A stretch of 64,000 bases of DNA, taken from NCBI RefSeq assembly GCF_945859705.1, contig NC_079134.1, positions 63,466,437 to 63,530,436 of the forward strand, given 5' to 3'. The notes beneath the pieces were generated by a model. The model saw nothing but the letters and a program-made list of their open reading frames with translations. It had not been told where the DNA came from and ran no database searches. This DNA is from Episyrphus balteatus. Its lineage: Eukaryota; Arthropoda; Insecta; Diptera; Syrphidae. The translations under genes were made by a program, and so were the position numbers. Positions 53,109-62,940 of this stretch are shown here, one piece after another (the first letter of the stretch is position 1; each line of letters begins with the position of its first letter).

Positions 53109-53940
53109 TTAAAAAGCTTCGTGTAAAATTTGGTTGCGATAATACATTGCGGTTTGGTAGTATTTGTAGAGGTTGTTAATATTGCCTTCGCAGTTAAGTA
53201 ACGCTATTACTTCCTCGTCTGATTTAAAATTGGAGTTCAGATAATCTCTTCTCATTTCGCATAGTATAGGGCATTTTCCGATGAAATGAACAACATCCTC
53301 CCGTTCTCTAAGATTACATATGTAAGCTGCAGTAATTAGGCAGATCTTCACGATGCGGTATATAGTGCAGACTTATAAGCTCCCCTCTGATCTTAACAAT
53401 TGACACAATCAATGGCTGACTATTTTGGCTTTGGAAGTAGTTTCGTTCACATAAATTGTGGGTTAAGAGGCTGTAGATTGACCTGTGCACCGAAGACGCA
53501 GCCTCGTTTGTATAAAAAACCTAAGAAGTTTTTCGACTACTTCATATCTCTCGTATCCCCATGTTTGTGCTGCATTAAGCATTATAGATTCAGCCACTGC
53601 AACAAATACCTTATATTTAACGCTGTGTGGTGTGTGCGATTGTTTTATTCGAAAAACATTTTCAGGCTTAGGTAACTTCAGAACCATCATTATCCGTACA
53701 CACACTCAGAATCAGCAATTTCTTTATTTAAATGCTGCTCCACTCCACTCTCAGTACTTATTTCCTCACGGATTTCGTTTATTTCACCCGCATTCACAGT
53801 CTTATTAGCAATAACCACATTGACGGCTTTCGAATCAGAACTCATTAATAGATCATCTCTGTGAATTATAAGAGAAGTAGAATTAAATCCATTCAAAGCA
53901 ACAGAGCTAGCAGCATCGTTGTCATCGTTGTCGTCGTAAA
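53109..53940 (-). pseudogene. Second non-LTR fragment: ORF2 C-terminal domain
   Basis: Minus frames: 53690-53896 (VNVVIANKTVNAGEINEIRE), 53463-53705 (HSVKYKVFVAVAESIMLNAAQTWGYERYEVVEKLLRFF, typical post-RT region) and 53109-53351 (a finger-like REREDVVHFIGKCPI with LNSNFKSDEEVIALL). The pieces lie in different frames, so at least two indels. It is a separate copy and family from the piece at 52048-53097. Confidence 0.65.
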
Positions 53941-53952
53941 AATTTAGTTCAA

Positions 53953-54132
53953 GACGAAGGAATTAAATGTGGTTTCTTTTGTGGAAAGGCATTTCATAAA
54001 CTCTGCGCGAAAATATCAGAGGATACCCAAAACGAAATCATTAAAGAAAATGCGAACATCTGTTATCGATGCTCGGATTGTGCAAATTTCAATTTAAGGC
54101 ATTTTAATGGAAGATGGTTGACTAATTGTTGT
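53953..54132 (+). pseudogene. PHD-like zinc finger fragment of a non-LTR ORF1
   Basis: Plus frame: GIKCGFFCGKAFHKLCAKIS, then ICYRCSDCANFN. The Cys/His spacing resembles the N-terminal PHD-like finger in CR1-type ORF1 proteins. No start codon is evident; the frame leaves recognisable sequence after about 60 codons. Confidence 0.5.
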
Positions 54133-54189
54133 ATAACTTTTGCAGTTTATAAGATAATCTTATAAAACGTAAAACGTAAACGTGCATTA

Positions 54190-55449
54190 TTTAAATTTTA
54201 GAAACATTTCTTTTGCGATTATTGTAAGGGTCGCAATTGATTTTTTTCCTGCAAATTTAGATTGAATCAGAATTTTGGTTGAGGCACCGTTGTTAATAAA
54301 CTTTTTATTTTTTTTTTGTTTATGTGTTTTCATGCAGTAGGTGTAACAGATTTTTTTTTTATTAGAAAAAAAGCTTCGTTAATTTGTTGTAATTTCATGT
54401 TTTTTTACTCACTCTTCTTAGAATAACTTTACCGTTTATTAGTGTTTTTAGATGAAACAAAAAGGAAATTCGGAGAATCCAATAAAATTTCTAAAATTTA
54501 ATTTGAAGTTAGTTTGAACGGTTAGTTTGAAGGAAAATTGTCAAAATGCACTTTTTTTAGCATTTTAGTCGTGCGGCAAAGCGTGATTATTTTTTAAAAT
54601 GTTTTTGTATTATTTAATGAGAAGTTAATAAAGTTGTTCATGCAGCCAGTTTGCCAAAAAAAATATTTTTTTTATTTACACACTAAAAATTTGATTTGAG
54701 GAAGGGGCAGTCAAAGCATCCACAATTTATTTTTATTATTTTTTTTTTCATTATATTTCAAATCATTAATTAGTTTCTCCTTTCGTGACCTTTTTAGTAA
54801 AATAAATTTTACTTTTTCCGTGGGCTATAGGTCTTTCTTCAATATACTTAGTTAGTATTAGTCAATACTAACTAAGTATATTGAAGAAAGACCTATAGCC
54901 CACGGAAAAAGTAAAATTTATATTTCAAATCAGTTTCAAAAAAAAATATATATATTTTTGCTCACAGTATTTTTAATATAAATTGTTGGAAAAGTGTCTA
55001 TTTTGGCTTTTTTTACTTTGAAAATTCCATTAATCACGCGACATATAAATTTAGTTCAAAAGAATGCCACTGCGTAAACTGGCGCTGACGAACTGTTTCT
55101 TTCTGTTCTTTTCTATTTATTGAAAAAAAAAACTTGCTCTTGCGATCTCATTTTCTCGTTATATATTGTTTTTTTTTTTTGTGTGTTTACATGACACTTT
55201 TTTTTTGTTTCCTATTTCCTCACTCAGGCAGGCAGATATCATTCATGAAATTATGAAGATGCTGCAGAGAGTAGGTAGATAGTAGATATTTTTTTGTAAG
55301 ATCATTATCTTTTCAAAAAGGGTTGTTTTGTTCTTGTTGACTCTTGGGTTTTTCCTAACAATTCATTTCGTGTTTATAATATCGCACTCGCGCGTGCGAG
55401 TTGACACTTTTGGGGTTTTTTTTTTGTGTCAGCGAAATTCTTTACATTG
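54190..55449. other. N interior, AT-rich, with one perfect hairpin
   Basis: No gene supported. Contains the 120-bp hairpin at 54802-54921. Confidence 0.5.
54802..54921. repeat. Perfect 58-bp inverted repeat with a 4-nt loop
   Basis: Arms 54802-54859 and 54864-54921 are exact inverse complements as far as I can check, around the loop AGTC. The sequence includes CCGTGGGCTATAGGTC. Confidence 0.9.
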
Positions 55450-55865
55450 TTTGAAAACTGCAATAACACGGCAAGTTTTTAAAATAATAAACCTGTGTCA
55501 CACCCTACAAATTTTTTTCGATATGTTGCTCTCAAATAAAAGTAAGAAATTGAGTTTTTATAAAACATGGAACTGTTAATTTATTAGCAGCAAAATGGCG
55601 TATTAAATAAAAAATATTTTGATTAATTAATTAATTCTTATTATTAGGCAATGTTTTAGTGAAAGAATTGTAAAAAACAAAAATCGATTATGAGCGGAGG
55701 AACCTAAATACTGTTGCAAGGTCGGGATTTTTCGAAATTTCACAAAAACTGCATTAAATCGAACACCGTAAGGATTTGGAATGGCCAAGACCAAATTCTG
55801 AGAGCTCTAAAGTTGGCCTATCAACATATTTTGTTTGATCCATTACTTTTGGGACACCCTGTATA

Positions 55866-56398
55866 ATATAAATATGTCCTTTTGTTTTTTATTGTCTTTG
55901 CTTATATGTTGCGGATTCGGTTTTTTTTTTTTGCCATTTTAGGTATAATAGTTATATTTTCGCGGGGGAATGGGTAAAGGGTTATTTAAGTGTATTTGTG
56001 GTTAGAAAAGAATGCACTTGATGGTATTTATAGATATAGTTTTGCAATGGATTTTCAATTCAGTGTCTTCTTTGTTTTTGAATGAAGAAGAAGCTTTTTA
56101 TGTTTTGAAGTAAAAACTCCAATTGAAACGAAACAAAAATAACACAATTGAGATTATAGTGCTAAGCATATTTGCATAAAAATAATTAGGTTATAATCTT
56201 GGTTTGTTTGGTCTATCCAAATTCACACAGCTATATTTATTCAAGGCTAAATTTTATACACAGTCATAATCATAACTATCAAAATTTATTCTCGGCTAAA
56301 TATTTAGTCCAATCAGCATGAGACCTAAGTTTCAAAAAATCAGTTCAGGAGACACTTTTTGCGGCATTCTCCATGATCTTTATGTCATTCAAGATTTA
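55866..56398. other. No recognised feature
   Basis: AT-rich spacer between elements N and C2; no ORF or repeat arm seen. Confidence 0.4.
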
Positions 56399-58238
56399 TA
56401 GACCAGTGCCAATAATTTTTGAAAATAAAAAAATTATTAGCAGCATATGGGTGGTGGGAAAATTTAGGATAAATGGTATATGAAAGGGGAAAAATAAATT
56501 GCCCACAAAAAAATTGGGGGAAAGGGGGTGGGTGGGCGAAAAAGTGGGGTGGGTGTCAAAAATAATGGGTTTTTACGATTTATGTCAAAACTAGATGCCC
56601 TATCGAAAAAAGTCAAATGCAAAAGTTGTAGGTAGTATAAATGTCTACAACTTTTACTCAAACAATTTTTTTCTATAACCACAAAAATATTGGAAAAAAT
56701 GCAAAAATACGATTTTTTGATTTTTTATTTTTATCTAACTAAAAATGTTTTTTGAGCAAAAAGTGAATTTTTGGATTTTTGACGAATTTAATTTGAAAAA
56801 ATAGCCTATTTTTCAATCAAAAAAGTTACCGAAAAAATTTTTGATTTTTGAAAAGTTTGGAATGAAATTATTTAGATTTAAACCTATTATTTAAGATTGT
56901 GTGGAAAAACTATACTTTTGTTTTAGAAAATATTGAGAAAAATTGAAAAAGACAAAAAAATGATTATTAAGATTGATTTTTCCGTAAATGACAGTAATAT
57001 TGGCGAGAAATAATTTTCCATAGAAACTAAATTATACTCTTCTAATGGCCTTTGACCTTCTTAATTTGAATCTAGCATTAGAATAGCTCTAACGTGAAAA
57101 GTTTTTGAGATATTGAATTTTGAACATCCAAAACACTATTTTTGTGATGTTTTGCATGGTAATATCTCAAAAAACGTGATGTGATAGATTTTTTCTGAGA
57201 AAAATATACTTTGGTTTTTATAAAAAAAAAACTTTTTGACTAGTGAATTCGAACAAGGCATTCGATTTTTTCTTCCCTGTTCGAATTCACTAGTCAAAAA
57301 GTTTGTTTTAAAGAAATCAAAGTTTATTTTTCTAATGGTTTTTTGTGCGCTGAGCTCGAATCCGAAGTCAGAAAAAATCTATCGCATCACGTTTTTTGAG
57401 ATATTACCATGCAAAACATCACAAAAATAGTGTTTTGGATGTTCAAAATTCAATATCTCAAAAACTTTTCACGTTAGAGCTATTCTAATTCTAGATTCAA
57501 ATTAAGAAGGTCAAAGGCCATTAGAAAAGTATAATTTAGTTTCTATGGAAAATTATTTCTCGCCAATATTACTGTCATTTACGGAAAAATCAATCTTAAA
57601 AATGATTTTTTGTCTTTTTCAATTTTTCTCAATATTTTCTAAAACAAAAGTATAGTTTTTCCACACAATCTTAAATAATAGGTTTTAATCTAAATAATTT
57701 CATTCCAAACTTTTCAAAAATCAAAAATTTTTTCGGTAACTTTTTTGATTGAAAAATAGGCTATTTTTTAAAATTAAATTCGTCAAAAATCCAAAAATTC
57801 ACTTTTTGCTCAAAAAACATTTTTAGTAGATAGAAAACATAACAAAGTAGTTTTTAACCAAGTTTTGTTAAAATCCAATCATTTTTGTAAAAGATAATAA
57901 TAAAAAATCAAAAAATCGTATTTTTGCATTTTTTCCAATATTTTTGAGGTTATAGAAAAAAATTGTTTGAGTAATATTTGTAGACATTTATACTACCTAC
58001 AACTTTTGCATTTGACTTTTTTCGATAGGACATCTAGTTTTGACATAAATCGTAAAAAACCATGATTTTTGACACCCACCCCACTTTTTCGCCCACCCAC
58101 CCCTTTCCCCCAATTTTTTTGTGGGCAATTTATTTTTCCCCTTTCATATACCATTTATCCTAAATTTTCTCACCACCCTTATGCTGCTAATAATTTGTTC
58201 AACTTTTGCCCTCTGAAAACCGGATTGGCACTGGTCTA
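56399..58238. mobile_element. Fold-back element C2 (TAG...CTA clan), 1.84 kb, TSD TTA
   Basis: The ends TAGACCAGTGCCAATAATTT and GGATTGGCACTGGTCTA are inverted copies, arms matching to a centre at about 57270 (CTAGTGAATTCGAACA on both sides). Flanked by TTA (56396-56398, 58239-58241). The right arm has about 70 extra bases (about 57828-57898). Near the centre it carries a block shared with the H family. Same terminus as C1 and as the fragment at 44420-44556. Confidence 0.92.
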
Positions 58239-58500
58239 TTATCTCGAGTCCATCCTCAAACAACATACACATAGGAACCTAAACATTCTATATATTAATG
58301 TAAATACATTTTAATGTCAGCCGGCACGCGCGAGTGCTAGACAAAAAAATTTTCAACGAAGAACAACTCAAAAGTCAGCAAGAACCTGAATTCTTCTGCG
58401 CATCTATTTATATTTTTATACACACTACACAAAGGATACTATATCAATACACCCACATAACACATCCTCTACCTGCTTCTCGGCTGAACAACTATAATTA

Positions 58501-59299
58501 CACGGTATAACACTCAAAATATATGCGGGCGGAGACCTATCAGGTTTTGTAGAGCTAGTCGCACTGAATACGAAACGGTATTTGAAAATCCCCTAACACC
58601 CCCAAAATCTGGAGTTACGGGCAAAAAACGGTTTTTTGGACCTTCACCCATTGAAAAAATTCTAGCTTCGACAATTTTTAACCTATTTCAAAATTAGAAT
58701 CAAATAAACAATTTTGCCTTTTGGAAATGGTATCATTTATTACTGTAAGTGTTGCCGTTGTTTTTTAATAATTTTTTTTATTTTGATAATTTTTTTTAAA
58801 AAAATGCCCCTCCCACCTAAACGGGGGGAGATAGACCCCCTCCCAAAGAAAAAAAATGTTTGTATTGAGCTCCTCTACAAAAACCCTTCATCAAATCCTG
58901 GCGTCCAACTTATCCTACTACGTGCCGAAACAACATTTTTGTTCTATACCTAAAAGTTCGAATTTCTGTATCTGGGTTGAAATCGAAAATTTTTTTTTCT
59001 AAGCCAATTTTGAAGTGATTTTCATAAAAAATACATCGATCAATTGGGAAATAGATATTGTTTTAGAATATATTTTTTAAATAGCATGTTGTTTTGTTTT
59101 GAAATGGGTAAAAAATTGTCGAAGCTAGAATTTGTTCAATGGGTGAAGGTCCAAAAATCGGTTTTTTTCCCGTAACTCCAGATTTTGGGGGTGTAAGGGG
59201 ATTTTCAAATACCGTTTCGTATTCAGTGCGACTAGCTCTACAAAACCTGATAGGTCTCCGCCCGCGTATATTTTAAAACCTCATTTTTGTAACACCGTG
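58501..59299. mobile_element. Fold-back element O (CACGGT ends), 0.8 kb, TSD TTA
   Basis: The ends CACGGTATAACAC and TGTTACACCGTG are inverted repeats, and the arms match through GCGGGCGGAGACCTATCAGG and ACTCCAGATTTTGGGGGTG. Flanked by TTA (58498-58500, 59300-59302). The interior (58740-58950) is clearly similar to the arms of element P (137-1634). Confidence 0.9.
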
Positions 59300-59933
59300 T
59301 TATTATTATAATGCAAAAAATTTCTCTGATACACAAAAAACTCAAATGCCATCCACAACAGCAACATGGAAACAAGTTTCTTTTTCATTTCAAAAATAAA
59401 TAGGTATACACTGCAGAAATCTTTCATGAAAATCTTGAATTTCAAAGCAGTTTTCGTCCACAAACACCATATCCATATAAAGATCTATAATAGAGTGACC
59501 GCAAGAAATCGATTTTCGAAATTTGGTCGGGGGAACCCCCTTGCCTTTGCAGATTTTTAGATAGCCAAAATTTCAGCTCGATTAGATAAGTCTAAATGGT
59601 GCCGACACTCGCTCAAAGTATCAAAAATCTCTGTTTTTTCACTGTTTTTCGCAGTAAATTAGCTCTAGCTTCCAAACAGAGAGGGTTATTTTCACTTTTT
59701 ATATATTAAATTAAAGGTAGTGTTGTTACACATAACTCAGATGCAAAATTTGTTTAGTTTTACTAAAAAAACAAAAATTGTCATCAATTTAAATTTTCAG
59801 TACTTACCTCGAAAAGAGCTGAAGTGCAAACTCGATTTAAAATGAAACTTTTTTTTAACTGTTTTAACAAAAAAATAAAACATTTAACAGATTTCTAAAA
59901 AAAAAACAAAATACTTATTATCGTCTTATGCCT

Positions 59934-60080
59934 ACTTTTCACGAGTCGATTTTAGCCGCACGATATGTCGTTCGACTAGGATTTTTCTATAGGGACTGTC
60001 ACTTTAGTCGCCTGCGAATTACGTTCACACGAGTCGAAAATCTTCACCGCACGGAAAAAATCGACTCGTGAAAAGTCCCC
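59934..60080. mobile_element. Small MITE in J2 (about 147 bp)
   Basis: CTTTTCACGAGTCGATTTT at the left is repeated inverted at the right as AAATCGACTCGTGAAAAG; the GCCGCAC/GTGCGG motifs extend the repeat imperfectly. Exact ends and duplication are not resolved. Confidence 0.65.
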
Positions 60081-60089
60081 ATTACATTT

Positions 60090-60386
60090 CTAATACATAA
60101 CTAATGAAGTAATAACTAAAAAAAATGTGTCAAGAGATTTACTTAAAGTAGTTTTGGAAGCATCAGGATACAATTTTCGGCACTCACTGACTACTTGAAG
60201 TACATATTGTTTTTGTTCCTCATCTTTAGTTAAAAGGTTATTAAAATTGGTTATTAATTTGACTCCTCTTTCTGTCATGTCATTTACGACTTTAAGTGAT
60301 TGCACTTTTTTAAAGCCTTCTTTAAAATGCGGGTTTCCGGGCAAAAGATTTGGAGGTGCTTTGAGAAAACTTGTGTCTATTTTCAA
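60090..60386 (-). pseudogene. Unassigned ORF in J2 (98 aa), transposon-linked type
   Basis: Minus frame: NPHFKEGFKKVQSLKVVND, then MTERGVKLITNFNNLLTKDE and EQKQYVLQVVSECRKLYPD. It looks like a real protein C-terminus. The VNDxxERGVxLI...KDEEQKQ pattern reminds me of proteins encoded by TE-like repeats in insects and other animals, but I cannot name the family or a function. The upstream portion, at higher coordinates, is not recognisable. It may be the remnant of the element's own gene. Confidence 0.45.
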
Positions 60387-60974
60387 TCGACTGAAAACAC
60401 TTAAAATTGTTAAAACTTCTTTTAATATTAAAACAAAAACGCAACAGAATTAATACTCACATTTTATTTTAAGTTAATTTATTTTACATACAAAGTAAAA
60501 TTAGCAAAAAGCGCGAGTTTATTTTAATAAAATTATTGAACTACCAACGAAACAACTCGTGAAGCTTAAAATTCATTAAAAAAACAACAAATATGTATTT
60601 TACAACTGCATTTTATTTTTTTTTTCTATAAAAAAAAAACATAGCAGGTTCAACCCCCAATGGGTGCCCTTTTTGTTTTTTTACAGTCAATTTTACTCTG
60701 TGCCTCTATTGTTGATAAAATTACTATATATTATTATATATTATTATTGTTGATAAAATTATTATATATTATTATATATAATACGAGAAGCATTTCGATT
60801 AGATACCTTTCTATAACATACCTAGAAAGTTTCATTTTAAATCGAGTTTGCACTTCAGCTCTTTTTGAGGTAAGTACTGAAAATTTAAATTGATAACAAT
60901 ATTTTTGTTTTTAGTAAAACTAAACAAATTTTGCATATGAGTTATGTGTAACAACACTACCTTTAATTTAATAT

Positions 60975-62476
60975 TAATCCAGTCAAATAAGGGTTTAACC
61001 TCGGAATGAATGTTAGTAGACATTTTTTTGCTCAATATCTTCCTTTTGCCATTCTATAACATATCTCAAAAGTCTAGAAAAATCTCATGTCCGCTTGTCG
61101 CGATTTCAAGGTCAAATCGCGAAATGGAGATTTTTAAAATTAGCAAAAATAGGCTATGGTATTATATACACATATGATACATGATTTCAAGGTATTTTTT
61201 AATGCAAATTCCAAAAAATCTAAAATCAAGACAATCTGACGTCTCTGGAAAAAGTTATACCTGTTTTTCATCTGTCAACTCATATTATTATAACAGTTGC
61301 AAACTTACTGCCGAAAAACCCTTAAAAGTTATGGTAGATGAACCAAATTTTGCATGAAGATTTTAGAATCCATCATTATTAAAAATCAAAACAATCCATT
61401 ACAAAACATATATATACCTACGAAATAATGGTTTTTTTTATGGAGGGGCAAATTTTAGGATATGCACTAAAGAAGATTCTTGTTCATCTTAGGAATAAGT
61501 GCTAATAGGCTAATTTTTTCATTTTAATCTTTGTTTGGATATTCTTTAACTACCCTCAAAAATCTAAAAAAATCTCATGTCCGCAAGTCCTACTTTTCTT
61601 GGTTTGAAGATAAGTTGCAGATTTAAAAAAATTGAAAAACTACACTTCAGATATTTGTGTCAGATCAACATGAATAAGGTGCATTACTTTTCAAGGATGG
61701 TCAGGTTGACTTGTTTGTGAGTTTTATTTTAATAAGTGTTAAAGAATACCTTTATATCATGTCGCTTATGTTGGTATACATATAAAAATTTAAACTTTTC
61801 TTATTAATTTTTTAAAATCTGCACCTTATTTTCAAACCAAGAAAATTAGGACTTGTGGACATGAGATGTTTTTAGATTTTTGAGGGTAGTTAAAGAATAT
61901 CCAAACAAAGATTAAAATGAAAAAATTAGCCTATTAGCACTTATTCCTAAGATGAACAAGAATCTTCTTTAGTGCATATCCTAAAATTTGCCCCTCCATC
62001 AAAAAATGCCATTATTTCGTAGGTATATATATTTTTTGTAATGGATTGTTTTGATTTTTAATAATGATGGATTCTAAAATTTTCATGCAAAATTTGGTTC
62101 ATCTACCATAACTTTTAAGGTTTTTTCGGCAGTAAGTTTGCAACTGTTATAATAATATGAGTTGACAGATGAAAAACAGGTATAACTTTTTCCAGAGACG
62201 TCAGATTGTCTTGATTTTAGATTTTTTGGAATTTGCATTAAAAAATACCTTGAAATCATGTATCATATGTGTATATAATACCATAGCCTATTTTTGCTAA
62301 TTTTGAAAATCTCCATTTTGCGATTTGACCTTGAAATAGCGACAAGCGGAGATGAGATTTTTCTAGACTTTTGAGATATGTTATAGAATGGCAAAAGGAA
62401 GATATTGAGCAAAAAAAATTTCTACTAACATTCATTCCGAGATTTACCCCTTTTTTCTCCTTATTTGACTGTATTA
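60975..62476. mobile_element. Fold-back element K (CAGTCAAATAAGG ends), 1.5 kb
   Basis: The ends TAATCCAGTCAAATAAGG and CCTTATTTGACTGTATTA are inverted copies, and the arms match through TATCTTCCTTTTGCCATTCT to a centre near 61720. It splits the right arm of J2. Comparison with J2's intact left arm suggests a TAT duplication (60972-60974, 62477-62479), but the AT-rich site leaves 1-3 bp of doubt. No ORF. Confidence 0.85.
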
Positions 62477-62702
62477 TATATAAAAAGTGAAAATAACCTC
62501 CTCTGTTTGGAAGCTAGAGCTAATTTTCTGCGAAAAACAGTGAAAAAACAGAGATTTTTGATACTTTGAGCGAGTGTCGGCACCATTTAGACTTATTTAA
62601 TAGAGCTGAAATTTTGGCTATCTAAAAATCTGCAAAGGCGGAATATTTTATGGGGTTCCCCCGAAAAAAATTCGACAAAAATTTTTTTCTATGGGAGGAC
62701 TA

Positions 62703-62940
62703 AAAGTTCGATGTTCGATAGTGATTAGACGCAGTTCATATCGTCTCCGGCAAAATTGATTAAAAATCGTGTGACAAGCATAAATCCTAAATTATTTGTG
62801 CAAGAATAATAAACTTTGTAAACTACCATTCGTTTAAGATATAATTCAGTTCTGAACTCATAAAAATCGAAAAAAAAAAACGAAATCGGTATTCAAATAT
62901 TTTCTCGCACATATATCTGTATTAATTTCACAATCACACG
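62703..62940 (+). other. Probable 5' UTR of the CR1-type element
   Basis: Sequence from the edge of J2 to the ORF1 ATG. No inverted arm and no stop-free frame; likely contains the non-LTR element's internal promoter, not identifiable by eye. Confidence 0.45.

Larger units (their letters stand above)
51094..55861. mobile_element. Long-TIR element N (CAGGGTGTC ends), 4.8 kb, TSD TATA
   Basis: The ends CAGGGTGTCTAAAAAGTAAT and ATTACTTTTGGGACACCCTG begin arms of about 400 bp (51094-about 51510 and about 55450-55861) that match with scattered differences. It is flanked by TATA (51090-51093, 55862-55865), which could also be read as a TA duplication. The interior carries two 5'-truncated non-LTR pieces, a zinc-finger fragment and a perfect hairpin. 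No transposase recognised. A related one-sided end is at 11608. Confidence 0.8.
59491..62702. mobile_element. Fold-back element J2 (TAGAGTGACC end), 3.2 kb, with K nested in its right arm
   Basis: The left arm 59491-59860 is repeated inverted at 60825-60974 plus 62477-62702, the right arm being split by element K. The left terminus TAGAGTGACCGCAAG is preceded by TAA. The right terminus reads CTCCTATGGG-type sequence ending GGAGGACTA, with part of the end missing, and is followed by AAA, so a duplication cannot be confirmed. The interior has a small MITE and a minus ORF (60090-60386). J1 at 20197 is a second copy. Confidence 0.8.

Noticed and set aside
62697..62705. 3-bp target duplication at the right end of J2
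   Set aside because: The left flank is TAA and the right is AAA, and the right terminus is shortened, so it cannot be used as evidence.
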